Assembly: GCF_013820765.1 (NCBI RefSeq)
Contig: NZ_JABJVM010000001.1
Span: 248,001-312,000, forward strand
Length of the DNA stretch: 64,000 nucleotides
Direction of reading: 5' to 3'
DNA from: Paenilisteria rustica
GTDB taxonomy: Bacteria; Bacillota; Bacilli; Lactobacillales; Listeriaceae
A program made the position numbers and the translations under genes. The notes below the pieces were generated by a model that ran no database searches, was not told where the DNA came from, and worked only from the letters and a program-made list of their open reading frames with translations. This document shows, piece after piece, positions 39,236 through 48,100 of the stretch (position 1 is its first letter; every line of letters begins with the position of its first letter).

Positions 39236-40870
39236 TCACTCCTTATATTGAGGAAGCCAAATTGCTTCATTGACAGCTTCCAGTGGATTTGAAATCGCAC
39301 GTTTATTTAATCTGAGTTCGATCGTTTTTTCCACAACGGCTAGCGTAACAGCATGTGAAGTGTCGCGTAATGTTGCAACTGGTGGGAGTAAGGCCGCGCC
39401 GATTGTGCTGACATCTTGAACTTGCGTGGCAACCGCATGACTGGCAGCTGCTAACATGTCGTCCGTAATTTCGCGAGCTTCGGTAATCACTGCTGCGAGG
39501 CCGAGCCCAGGATAAAGTAGCGCGTTGTTAGCCTGCCCGATAAAATAAGTATGCCCATCAAACAAAACTGGCTCAGAAGGGCTCCCAGTCACGACAAGCG
39601 CCTTGCCTTTTGTCCAGGTGATTAAATCGTGTGCAGTAGCCTCAGCAAGTTTCGTGGGGTTCGACAGCGGCAAAATGGCAGGGCGTTTGACATGACGACT
39701 CATTTCCAATACGATTTCCTCTGAAAAAGCGCCAGTTACGCCAGAACAACCAATCAGCATCGTCGGTTTCACGTGTTGCACAATCGCGAGTAAGTTTGTT
39801 AATTTCTTTGCAAAATCGGTAGTGTCACGCGCATATTTTTTCTGTCCGGAAGTTAGGTTTGGCAAGTCGGATGTCACCAATCCAGGGCGATCCACCAAGT
39901 AAAAACGAGCTTTTGCTTGTTCGGCGGTTAAGCCTTCATTGGCGACCATTTCCGCGACCAGTTGATCCGCGATACCGATGCCCGCCGTCCCAGCACCGAA
40001 AATCACAATTCGTTGCTCGCTCAGCGGTAAGTTCGAGACGCGCGTAGTAGCGAGGGCCGCCGCAACAACCATCGCGCCAGTTCCTTGAATATCGTCGTTA
40101 AATGTACATAATTCCCGACGATACGTTTCCAAAATTCGGCTTGCGTTGTCTCGTCCAAAATCCTCCCAATGAAGGACGGCTTTTGGGAAACAAGTTTTGA
40201 CGGCAGCCACAAAACGGGCGATGAATGCATCATAAGCAGGTGTCTCTAGGCGCGGCGTCCGACAACCTAAATAGCGAGCGTCGGCGCGTAAGGCTTCATT
40301 ATTCGTACCAGCATCGATGACGATCGGCAATACACAATCTGGCGCAAGCCCCGCCGCAACCGTATAGACCGCCAATTTTCCAATCGCAATGCTGACCCCG
40401 TTCAAGCCCCAATCGCCAATTCCCAGAATACCTTCTCCATCCGTCACGACAATCATCTTTATCTTCTCAGGATTCGGAACATTATTCTGGAAAACCGCTG
40501 CCAAATCAAGCGCACTATCTGCTTGTAAAAAAAGTGCATCTTGCGGATTTTCCCAGTTTTCATGGTATTGCATCACCGCGTCTCCAATCGTTGGGGTATA
40601 AATAATCGGCATCAATTCCGCCACATAATCGATGACTACTTTATAAAATAGCGTCCGATTCTCACTATAAAGCGTCATCAAAAAAAGATGTTTCTCGATG
40701 GGTGTCGTTTTTTTATGTAAAGCGGTATAGACACGCGTTGCTTGCTGCTCTAACGTCTCAATCGTCGCAGGAATTAAGCCATCTAAGCCCCATTCTGCGC
40801 GTTCCTCCGCTGTAAACGCCGTACCTTTATTTTGGAAAGGGTCATTTAATCGTGCATATCCATTCATCAT
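39236..40870 (-). CDS. NAD-dependent malic enzyme
   Basis: 544-residue enzyme decarboxylating L-malate to pyruvate. Conserved blocks: YTPTIGDAV, VTDGEGILGIGDWGLNG, FNDDIQGTGAMVVAAAL and the NAD fold FGAGTAGIGIADQLV, all of the MaeA/SfcA family. AAAGGAG precedes the ATG; two adjacent ATGs are possible starts. First gene of a minus-strand operon with the serine hydrolase and the DUF1801 gene. Confidence 0.94.
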   Translation of the reverse strand: MMNGYARLNDPFQNKGTAFTAEERAEWGLDGLIPATIETLEQQATRVYTALHKKTTPIEKHLFLMTLYSENRTLFYKVVIDYVAELMPIIYTPTIGDAVMQYHENWENPQDALFLQADSALDLAAVFQNNVPNPEKIKMIVVTDGEGILGIGDWGLNGVSIAIGKLAVYTVAAGLAPDCVLPIVIDAGTNNEALRADARYLGCRTPRLETPAYDAFIARFVAAVKTCFPKAVLHWEDFGRDNASRILETYRRELCTFNDDIQGTGAMVVAAALATTRVSNLPLSEQRIVIFGAGTAGIGIADQLVAEMVANEGLTAEQAKARFYLVDRPGLVTSDLPNLTSGQKKYARDTTDFAKKLTNLLAIVQHVKPTMLIGCSGVTGAFSEEIVLEMSRHVKRPAILPLSNPTKLAEATAHDLITWTKGKALVVTGSPSEPVLFDGHTYFIGQANNALLYPGLGLAAVITEAREITDDMLAAASHAVATQVQDVSTIGAALLPPVATLRDTSHAVTLAVVEKTIELRLNKRAISNPLEAVNEAIWLPQYKE

Positions 40871-40948
40871 TTTGCATCCTACTCCTTTAGTTATCCTGTC
40901 TATATTCTACACTAGAAGTAGCTAAAAAATCGACTAATTTCCCTGCAC

Positions 40949-40977
40949 TTGTCAGAAATGTTCGGAATTTGTATAAT
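40949..40977 (+). promoter_or_regulatory. Promoter of the DadA-like gene
   Basis: TTGTCA, 17 bases, perfect TATAAT, 25 bases before the start codon. Confidence 0.78.
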
Positions 40978-41002
40978 GAGGGAGTGAAGTGGGGTGCATA
41001 AA

Positions 41003-42118
41003 ATGGAGAAAATCGTCATTATTGGCGGAGGAATCGTGGGCATGACGGCGGCCTATTTACTCGCCAAGCAACAAAAAGAAGTCATCGTCATCGATAAAAA
41101 AGAGCCAGGTCAAGCAGCGGCTGCAGCGGCTGGAATTGTGTGCCCGTGGTTATCGAAGCGCCGCAATAAAGTATGGTACGAACTGGCTAAAGAGAGTGCG
41201 CGCTATTATCCGACATTCATTCAAGAACTCGCGCAAGATACGACGCTGAATACAGGCTATAAAAGGCTTGGGGCGTTGTGTTTGCGAGAAGACGTGAAGA
41301 AGCTCGAGGAACTGGAACAAATCGCTATTAGTCGTCGTGTGGAAGCACCAGAAATCGGTGAAATTAAACGGCTATCAAAAGCAGAAACGAAGGCAAAATT
41401 TCCGATTGTAGACCCAAGATTTGGAGGCGTTTTTGTGAGTGGAGGTGCCCGTGTGGACGGGAAATCGCTCGTTTTGGCGCTAGCCGACGCGGCAACGAAG
41501 TTTGGTGCTAAGATTATTCGTGATAAGGCACAACTCGAAAAGCACGGGGATGTCATCCATGTTTTAGTTGGTAACGAGGTCATTATCGCCGACAAAATAA
41601 TACTCGCAGCAGGAGCTTGGTTGCCAGAATTGTTGCAACCACTCGGACTCCAAGCCGCGATTCATCCGCAAAAAGGGCAATTACTGCATCTTCAATTGGA
41701 GGGCATCGACACAAATGAATGGCCAGTCGTATTGCCGCCAAGTGCGAAAAGTATTGTACCGTTTGATGATGGTCGGGTAATCATCGGCGCCACACACGAG
41801 AACGAAGGCGGTTTTGACTTGGAGCCAACGGAGGCGGCTGTCGAAGAAATTTTAGAAGAAATTGCGCGTTTTGCACCGGCTGTGAAAACGGCAAAACTGG
41901 CGGAAATCCGGGTAGGTACGCGACCGTTTACACCAGACTTCACGCCAGTTATTGGTGCCTTGCCAACTGCAAAGCATATTTTTGTAGCGAATGGGTTAGG
42001 CTCATCAGGACTCACCACAGGGCCATATGTTGCCAAAATTCTTGTTGATTTGATTCGAGGGAAGACACCAGAAACCGATATAGCTGATTTTGATCCAAGC
42101 CATTCGATTACTTCATGA
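41003..42118 (+). CDS. FAD-dependent D-amino acid oxidoreductase, DadA/DAO family
   Basis: 371-residue flavoprotein. N-terminal FAD motif IIGGGIVGMTAAYLLA and the DAO core (GAWLPELL, QKGQLLHL, RVGTRPFTPDFTPVIG, ANGLGSSGLTTGP). It probably oxidises a D- or N-substituted amino acid; substrate unknown. ATG 41003 follows GGGGTG; GTG 40994 would add three residues. Its last 11 bases overlap the convergent ABC permease gene, and no terminator separates them. Confidence 0.87.
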   Translation: MEKIVIIGGGIVGMTAAYLLAKQQKEVIVIDKKEPGQAAAAAAGIVCPWLSKRRNKVWYELAKESARYYPTFIQELAQDTTLNTGYKRLGALCLREDVKKLEELEQIAISRRVEAPEIGEIKRLSKAETKAKFPIVDPRFGGVFVSGGARVDGKSLVLALADAATKFGAKIIRDKAQLEKHGDVIHVLVGNEVIIADKIILAAGAWLPELLQPLGLQAAIHPQKGQLLHLQLEGIDTNEWPVVLPPSAKSIVPFDDGRVIIGATHENEGGFDLEPTEAAVEEILEEIARFAPAVKTAKLAEIRVGTRPFTPDFTPVIGALPTAKHIFVANGLGSSGLTTGPYVAKILVDLIRGKTPETDIADFDPSHSITS

Positions 42119-44099
42119 TGCGACGAAGCTGTTTCAAGTATTGATATTTCACAAAGAAGTAATAGACGGCTTGGACAACGATGAAGATACCAATGACGAT
42201 ACCGACATTTTGCCAAATATTGAAATCAAGTAAGTTTTGCAGGGCGAGGAAGGCTACGAGTGAATGAATGACTGCCACGAAAAGTGGTAAGAAAAACATG
42301 ACCCGTAGTTGCCTCGCTACAATTTTATGCAATTCTGGTTTCGTTAAACCAATTTTGAATAGCATTTTGTATTGTTGCTCGTCCCGCTTCAAATCACTGT
42401 GCAAACGCAGGTAGATGAATCCAGCCGAGAAGGTGTAGAATACAGCGCCACACAGAACGGTGAGCAAGAGAAGGAGACCATTGATTTGTTGCATACTTTG
42501 CCACTGTACAGCGAGCGATTCAAAGCCGGTAAATATCCCTTTTGTGGTATCTTGGTTCTTTTCGTTCCAGTTTTCCATATAGGAATTGAGCTTTTTCGCA
42601 GAGGTTGCTGTGCTCTCCCAATCATCGGTATGAAAAATACTGTACGGGATTTTCGAATTATAGTTATCCTCTGCTTTTTTATAACGTGCCTCTGATTCTT
42701 GCCAGAGAATATCGATATCCGCTTGATTGGCAAGTACTATCACATTGGGCATGTCGCTTGAACCAGTGCCATATGGAAAGCGATTTATTGGCACCACTTT
42801 TTCAACAGGGAGCAGGATGTTTTTATTTGAAAACTGGAATTCTATCTTTTTGGGAGCGTCTTTTTTCAAACTTGTTTCGCTGAGATTATCCGTTGGGAGC
42901 AAGGCGATGGTTCCAGCTGGTATCTTTATTTCCGCTTCATTTCGCAAGCCCATCAACGCATTATAGTCCTCTATAGACAGGAAAGTATAGAATGTATCGG
43001 CATTGTCAGATAATTGATAGAAATGCCCTTGAGCTCTTTTATAGGAATCATTGTGGAGCGTTTTTTCTGTATAGGAAATGATATCCTTACTAACCGCATC
43101 CTGCCCATAAGCTTTATACGTAATCGCATAAGGATTTTCCGACATCTCCGCAAGCCCGCTGCTACCAATCGCTGAACTTGTTCCCATCGCTGTAATCGCC
43201 GTTGCAGAAATAATTGCGACGATAAAAAAAGTGCTCACATTATCGCGCATTTGATAGATTAACTCTGAAAAAGTAAGCAGATTCGTGCGTTTAAAAAAGA
43301 AGCGTTCTTTCTTGCGCAAGCGTGTCAGCACAAAAACAAGCAACTGACTAAAGAAGAAATACGTGCCGATTATGACCAGAATGACGCCAGTGAAAAGTGG
43401 TGGAAGAGTAAACGATTCACGATTTGCAAATATAAGAACGACGCCATATCCTGTTACAATAAGAACCAAAGCAAGCAATGCGATATACCAGGCCGCCTTG
43501 ATTTCCTTTTTGGGCTCTTTTTGTGACGCAAGTAAAGCTTTTAGATTATTAACACGAATTGTAAAGGAAGTCACGAAAGAAATGACTAAGAACATCAATC
43601 CGAAAACGCCAAACGTAAGCAAAATCGGCTGCCAAGGGAAGTAAAATGGCAATGTTTCCGTTAACGCTAAAATTTTAGAGCAGATGAGCAAAATAACCTT
43701 TGAGAAAATAAAGCCAAAGATAACCCCGCAAACGACCGCAGAAAGCCCCGCTAACATGTTCTCCCAGAAAATCAATTTAACCAATTGTTTCTTATTGATT
43801 CCTTGAATGAGCAATAGTCCAAACTCTGCTTTTCTAGTCTTCAAAAACGTACTTACAGCATAAAAAATAGCAAAAGCTGAGAAAATAACGATAATTACCT
43901 GTGAAATCTGAAAACCAATCATGGCAAAATAACTCATGGTCTCGCTAGAAGAATCAATATTATCCTTAAATTCGGGGTGAAAAACAAGTAAAGCATAGAC
44001 AAAAAACATCGTCACCGCGAAAAAACTAGTAAAGAAATAAGGGCCATAAACTTTCGGATTACGGCGAACATTATTAATGACGAACTGGCGGAATGACAT
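42108..44099 (-). CDS. BceB-type ABC transporter permease
   Basis: 663-residue permease of the peptide-antibiotic detoxification family: about ten membrane helices, FtsX-like segments and a large extracellular loop of about 200 residues (about 315-530) that binds the peptide in BceB/VraG/AnrB homologues. It starts with the family hallmark FRQFVINNVRRNPKVYGPYF. Works with the ATPase gene it overlaps by 26 bases and the two-component pair upstream. Likely gives resistance to bacitracin, nisin or similar peptides. Confidence 0.9.
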   Translation of the reverse strand: MSFRQFVINNVRRNPKVYGPYFFTSFFAVTMFFVYALLVFHPEFKDNIDSSSETMSYFAMIGFQISQVIIVIFSAFAIFYAVSTFLKTRKAEFGLLLIQGINKKQLVKLIFWENMLAGLSAVVCGVIFGFIFSKVILLICSKILALTETLPFYFPWQPILLTFGVFGLMFLVISFVTSFTIRVNNLKALLASQKEPKKEIKAAWYIALLALVLIVTGYGVVLIFANRESFTLPPLFTGVILVIIGTYFFFSQLLVFVLTRLRKKERFFFKRTNLLTFSELIYQMRDNVSTFFIVAIISATAITAMGTSSAIGSSGLAEMSENPYAITYKAYGQDAVSKDIISYTEKTLHNDSYKRAQGHFYQLSDNADTFYTFLSIEDYNALMGLRNEAEIKIPAGTIALLPTDNLSETSLKKDAPKKIEFQFSNKNILLPVEKVVPINRFPYGTGSSDMPNVIVLANQADIDILWQESEARYKKAEDNYNSKIPYSIFHTDDWESTATSAKKLNSYMENWNEKNQDTTKGIFTGFESLAVQWQSMQQINGLLLLLTVLCGAVFYTFSAGFIYLRLHSDLKRDEQQYKMLFKIGLTKPELHKIVARQLRVMFFLPLFVAVIHSLVAFLALQNLLDFNIWQNVGIVIGIFIVVQAVYYFFVKYQYLKQLRRIMK

Positions 44100-44844
44100 G
44101 TTGTTTTCCTCCTAGTAACGTCAAAGTGTCCATGATTTGCTGATAGAAAACAGTCGTATTATCGCCGCGGTAAATCTCGTTGTACAGCGAACCATCTTTA
44201 ATAAATACAACACGATCACAAAACGCGGCGGCTTGCGGATCATGCGTGACGAGCAAAATAGTAGCTTCTTCGTCCTTATTCAATCGGCTGAGCAGTTGCA
44301 TGACTTCCTCACTATTTTTAGAATCCAAATTTCCCGTAGGTTCATCCGCTAAAAATAATTTCGGTTCATGAATCGCAGCCCGCGCAACGGCTGTTCGTTG
44401 TGATTCGCCACCTGAAATCTGATACGTCCGCTTATCTAAAATCGGCGTGATACCAAGTTTTGCAGCAATTACATCTAATTTTTCGTTCATCGTTGCTAGC
44501 GGCGTGCCATCTAATGTGAGTGGTAGCAATATATTTTCGCGTATCGTCAGTGTGTCTAATAGATTAAATGATTGGAAAATGAAACCGAGTTCCTTCCGTC
44601 TAAATTCGGCGAGTTTGTCAAAAGATAGGGTATAAGGATTGGCGTCATGTATTTGTACCGTACCGCTTGTTGGTGGATCAATGGTAGCAATCATATTGAG
44701 CAGTGTTGTTTTCCCACTACCAGAAGGGCCCATAATCCCAACAAATTCCCCTTTTTCGACCGATAAATCGAGATTTGAAATCGCTTGATATTGCACATTT
44801 CCTGTATATATTTTATTGACTTGTTCTACTTTTAAAAGTGTCAT
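44074..44844 (-). CDS. BceA-type ABC transporter ATPase
   Basis: 256-residue ATPase. Walker A GPSGSGKTT (about 40-48), signature SGGESQRTAVARA, Walker B LFLADEPTGNLDS and the H-loop LVTHD. It pairs with the adjacent permease. The start is preceded by AGGAGGTC. The intergenic region upstream holds a BceR-like operator. Confidence 0.93.
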   Translation of the reverse strand: MTLLKVEQVNKIYTGNVQYQAISNLDLSVEKGEFVGIMGPSGSGKTTLLNMIATIDPPTSGTVQIHDANPYTLSFDKLAEFRRKELGFIFQSFNLLDTLTIRENILLPLTLDGTPLATMNEKLDVIAAKLGITPILDKRTYQISGGESQRTAVARAAIHEPKLFLADEPTGNLDSKNSEEVMQLLSRLNKDEEATILLVTHDPQAAAFCDRVVFIKDGSLYNEIYRGDNTTVFYQQIMDTLTLLGGKQHVIPPVRH

Positions 44845-44924
44845 AACAAGACCTCCTCTTTCATTTATAGGACTAGTTTAGCAAACAAATGGGGAAGGGC
44901 GGTATCGATTCTAATGACAAAAGC

Positions 44925-44938
44925 TTACGTTGTTGTAA
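44925..44938 (-). promoter_or_regulatory. Putative BceR-type response-regulator operator
   Basis: On the minus strand TTACA-ACAA-CGTAA, one mismatch from the reported BceR-family motif TNACA-N4-TGTAA. It lies about 80 bases upstream of the BceA-type ATPase gene and just before the kinase stop. The core promoter is not clear. Confidence 0.5.
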
Positions 44939-44940
44939 GT

Positions 44941-45921
44941 TTATTTTTGGATGGGAATCCGAATAAGAATCGTTGTGCCAGAGCCAATTTCAGATTCAAC
45001 GGTGAGCTGATAACCAAGTTTCTTACATATTTCTGATACGAGGAAAAGCCCCATACCTGTGGAATGCTGGTATTTTCGGCCGTTTTCACCAGTGAAGAAA
45101 GGACGAAAAATGCGTGGAAGGTCGGATTTTTCGATGCCGATACCGTAATCTTGGATGGTCAGCAAATAGCCAGTCGTCTCTGTGATGGCTGTTATTTCGA
45201 CGTTACTTCCTTTTTGTGGAGAGTATTTAATCGAGTTGGAGAGTATTTGCCCCAACATGAAAACGAACCATTTTTTGTCTGTCTCTAAAAATAGATCTGG
45301 ACTGATATCGACTTTTGGATAGAGGTGATTTCTAATAAAAAGTCGTTTATGTTCGTTGATTGCTTCGGTGGCAAGCGTTTTCAAGTCTGTGTGCTCGACA
45401 ACGAAATCATTCTCAAACGTTTCGAGGCGTAGCGTATACAGGACGGTATCAAGGCCTTGCTTGATTTTATCTGTCTCTTCTTGAATGCTGCGTAGTGTTG
45501 GATCAGACTGATTTTGCGTCATAAGTTCGATGACTGATACGGGCGTCTTCATTTGATGGACCCATTGGTTGATGAAGATGCTGCGATCGGTATCTTTTGC
45601 GCGCCATTTCTGCAGGTCGATTTGATAGGCATGGTATTGTTGCGCTAAGTAGCTTTCAAAGGCCTGGGTGAATGGTGATCCTTCGTCGGGATGAAATTCT
45701 GATGCCACGATATCGGCTTGTTCTAAGCGTTTAAAGACGCGACGATATCCGAAGTAGCGGATAGTTAGGAATAAAATACCGAGTACTGCCCAGAGAAAGA
45801 GGATATAGATGGCGAGGCGAGTATTTTTATAGCCGTCTAGCCAAAAAATGCCAACCGTCGAGAGGGACAAAATGAGTGCGAATAGCAAGAAAGAAAGGTG
45901 ACTACGAAAAAATAAGCGCAT
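44941..45921 (-). CDS. BceS-type intramembrane-sensing histidine kinase
   Basis: 326 residues: two N-terminal helices (about 10-28 and 37-56) with almost no extracellular loop, the mark of kinases that sense through their ABC transporter. Phospho-acceptor His122 in HQMKTPVSVIELM, then an HATPase domain (SNSIKYSP, DYGIGI, GMGLFLVSEI). ATG 45921 follows AAGGAGG and shares one base with the regulator stop (TAATG). Confidence 0.92.
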   Translation of the reverse strand: MRLFFRSHLSFLLFALILSLSTVGIFWLDGYKNTRLAIYILFLWAVLGILFLTIRYFGYRRVFKRLEQADIVASEFHPDEGSPFTQAFESYLAQQYHAYQIDLQKWRAKDTDRSIFINQWVHQMKTPVSVIELMTQNQSDPTLRSIQEETDKIKQGLDTVLYTLRLETFENDFVVEHTDLKTLATEAINEHKRLFIRNHLYPKVDISPDLFLETDKKWFVFMLGQILSNSIKYSPQKGSNVEITAITETTGYLLTIQDYGIGIEKSDLPRIFRPFFTGENGRKYQHSTGMGLFLVSEICKKLGYQLTVESEIGSGTTILIRIPIQK

Positions 45922-46616
45922 TATGATTCCTCCTTGTAAACCCACTGATAACCGTAACCACGAATAGATTTGATCGAATCTTTGACACCAAGATCCAGCA
46001 GTTTTTTGCGAAGTCTAGCAACATTGACACTGAGCGTATTATCGTCAATAAAAGTGACTTCATCCCAAATTTCTTCATATAGAAGATCGCGATTTGCAAC
46101 ATTTGGAGCGGTTCGCCAAATGACCTCAAGTAGTTTCGCTTCATTTTTGCTAAGTTCAAGCGTTTTTCCAGCACGCTCTATCGTGAATTTTAAAGGATAA
46201 AAAGAGAGACTGCCTTCATGGAATTCAGGTTCGTGATATTGATTGGCAAAATCGCCATAGACGCGTCGTAATTGGGCACGGACTTTTGCAATAACAACTT
46301 GGTAGGAAAACGGTTTTGTTATGTAGTCATCCGCTCCGTTTTCAAGTGCCATAACCTGATCGAGTTCGCCGTCACGTGCAGAGATGAAGATAATTGGGCA
46401 GACCGAGATTTCACGGATTTTGCGACACCAAAAGTAACCGTCATATTTCGGCAAATTGATATCGAGTAGGACGAGGTGTGGGGTTAACTCTTCGAAAAAA
46501 GGCATCACGTCATCGAAATCGGTTGTGATATGTGCGTCTAGATTGTATCGGCGTAGGTAATCTTGTAGTAGCGTTGCGATTTTTGGATCGTCTTCAACGA
46601 TTAGTATTTTTTCCAT
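45921..46616 (-). CDS. BceR-type response regulator, OmpR family
   Basis: 231-residue regulator: receiver domain with Asp52 (LLDINLP) and K103-region TKPFSYQ, and a C-terminal winged helix (NVARLRKKL, SIRGYGYQW). Expected to activate the adjacent transporter genes on peptide stress. AAAGGAG precedes the ATG. A 79-nt stem-loop lies 34-112 bases upstream of its start. Confidence 0.93.
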   Translation of the reverse strand: MEKILIVEDDPKIATLLQDYLRRYNLDAHITTDFDDVMPFFEELTPHLVLLDINLPKYDGYFWCRKIREISVCPIIFISARDGELDQVMALENGADDYITKPFSYQVVIAKVRAQLRRVYGDFANQYHEPEFHEGSLSFYPLKFTIERAGKTLELSKNEAKLLEVIWRTAPNVANRDLLYEEIWDEVTFIDDNTLSVNVARLRKKLLDLGVKDSIKSIRGYGYQWVYKEES

Positions 46617-47088
46617 GGTTGTGGGCTCCTTTATTGTGGGCCTTATGAAGCATCTTTTGCGGAATTAGAGCCTTAATATGAGTGCGAACGCAGTGAGCAT
46701 TCGTTCGTTAAAACGGCTCGTAAGATGCAAAATAAGACTTATTTTTAAAACATAATGCAGAATTTTTTTAGTGGGGTAGGCTGGTTCTTGGGTTTGTTGA
46801 GGAATCATGTTTTTTTGTCGGGTTTAGCGTCTTGGTTGGCGCTACCGGATCCGGCATTAAACGGCCAGACTCCTCGAAAACTTCACGCTCTCCACAAAAA
46901 GCAAGAGTAGCTTTTTACTGCGACCGCTCCAGTTTTTATCGGAGCTAACGGGCCGTTTCAGCACTTCATCAGATCCGGCTGAAACGGCCAGACTCTCGAA
47001 ATTTTCGTGCCCTCCGCAAAAACCAAGTACGGGTTTTCACTGCGGCCTCTAACAAATTTTTTCGAGTCTAACGGGCCGTTTCAGCACT
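46617..47088. other. Gene-free region with structured elements
   Basis: 472 bases without a credible gene. Contents: a three-tier hairpin (46650-46728), an AT palindrome AAAATAAG-a-CTTATTTT (46729-46745), a small TAGCG/CGCTA hairpin (about 46825-46844), and two tandem copies of a large inverted repeat (46848-47092). Confidence 0.7.
46650..46728 (-). ncRNA. Possible structured leader of the bceR-like gene
   Basis: Three nested stems: GCATCTT/AAGATGC (46650-46656 with 46722-46728), GAGCC/GGCTC (46668-46672 with 46715-46719) and CGAACGC/GCATTCG (46685-46691 with 46697-46703), closed by a 5-base loop. It lies just upstream of the regulator's ribosome binding site. Not recognised as a known family; may equally be a DNA repeat. 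Confidence 0.4.
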
Positions 47089-47092
47089 TCAT
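46848..47092. repeat. Two tandem copies of a 124-bp inverted-repeat element
   Basis: Unit 1 spans 46848-46971 and unit 2 46972-47092. Both begin GATCCGGC and end GGGCCGTTTCAGCACTTCAT. Each folds on itself. In unit 2, GAAACGGCC pairs with GGCCGTTTC, AGACTCTCGAAA with TTTCGAGTCT (one bulge), and CCGCAAAAACC with GGTTTTCACTGCGG (bulged). The copies differ at many positions but keep the pairing. Unit 2 contains the YitT stop codon. Confidence 0.85.
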
Positions 47093-47955
47093 AATAAAGG
47101 TTTCTTATCCTCATCTAACGTAAACCCTTCTCCCATCACATCGTGCACGACGGAAACGGATACGAAGGCGTGGGGGTCTGTCGCGTTTACAATGTTTTTT
47201 AGCTGGACAATCTCATTTTTTGCAACGATAATATACAGCACATCTTGGTCTTTTTTCGAAAAGCCGCCGCGTCCTTCAAGCACTGTCACGCCTCGGTTCA
47301 TCGCTAACATGACATGCTCGGCAATTTTGTCATTGTGGGCGGAAATAATGAGGGCACCGCGGGCGGCGTAGGCTCCTTCTTGCATGAAGTCAATCACGCG
47401 AGCACCGATGAAAACAGCAACGAGTGTATACATCACTTGCCGAACATCTAAATAAGATAGCGAAAGCGTCAACACAACGGCATCAATCGCAAACAAGGTC
47501 CGTCCCATACTTACGCCTTTTTTACGATGCAATACTTGGGCAATGATATCGCTACCACCCGTCGTCCCACCGTAACGAAAGACAAAGCCAAGCCCAATCC
47601 CCGTAAAACCACCAGCAAAAAGCGCCACAAGTAAAAGATCATCATGGAGATCAAGACGGTACGGTACGCGCTGGAAAATCCATAATGATAGCGATAATCC
47701 GATTGTTCCAATAATTGTATAAACCAGCGCACGATTTCCGAGAATTCGCCAACCTATGAAAAATAGCGGAATATTTAAAATGAGGTTGGAGTAAGCGGGA
47801 TCAATCCCTGTAAAATGTAGTAATAGTAAGGTAATCCCAGTTAAACCGCCTTCTCCAAGATCATTTGCGATATTGAAATTGACGAGGCCAAAGCCATAAA
47901 TCGTTGTCCCAAGTAAAATAAATACGATATTTTTAGTACGAATATCTTGCCACAC
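47089..47955 (-). CDS. YitT-family membrane protein (YpjC-like)
   Basis: 288 residues: about five membrane helices (YitT_membrane domain; NDLGEGGLTGITLLL, RYGGTTGGSDIIAQVL) and a C-terminal cytoplasmic DUF2179 domain (about 205-285). Function unknown. Start is GTG 47955 with AGGGAGTGA 9 bases upstream. Divergent from mazG as ypjC/ypjD neighbours in Bacillus. Its stop codon lies inside the tandem repeat, so the last residues may have been altered by the repeat's arrival. Confidence 0.87.
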   Translation of the reverse strand: MWQDIRTKNIVFILLGTTIYGFGLVNFNIANDLGEGGLTGITLLLLHFTGIDPAYSNLILNIPLFFIGWRILGNRALVYTIIGTIGLSLSLWIFQRVPYRLDLHDDLLLVALFAGGFTGIGLGFVFRYGGTTGGSDIIAQVLHRKKGVSMGRTLFAIDAVVLTLSLSYLDVRQVMYTLVAVFIGARVIDFMQEGAYAARGALIISAHNDKIAEHVMLAMNRGVTVLEGRGGFSKKDQDVLYIIVAKNEIVQLKNIVNATDPHAFVSVSVVHDVMGEGFTLDEDKKPLL

Positions 47956-48023
47956 GGACTATCACTCCCTTTTTTATAATACTGTAACAATTTTATTTAT
48001 AGACGTAGCAATGATTTCTTAGC

Positions 48024-48029
48024 TATAAT
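48024..48029 (+). promoter_or_regulatory. Likely -10 of the mazG-dapB operon
   Basis: A perfect TATAAT, 72 bases before mazG; the -35 is not obvious. Confidence 0.4.
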
Positions 48030-48100
48030 GAGTATATGGAACATAGAATGGGTAAAGTAAACTTCCATACTAGTTTACCACAAAAGGAGCGAAATAAAGC

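Noticed and set aside
42372-42966. Plus-strand frames of about 80-107 codons within the ABC permease gene
   Set aside because: Antisense shadows; the permease on the minus strand is clearly coding.
46617-47092. CRISPR array in the repeat-rich gap
   Set aside because: Only two long direct copies, no regularly spaced short repeats with unique spacers, and no cas genes.
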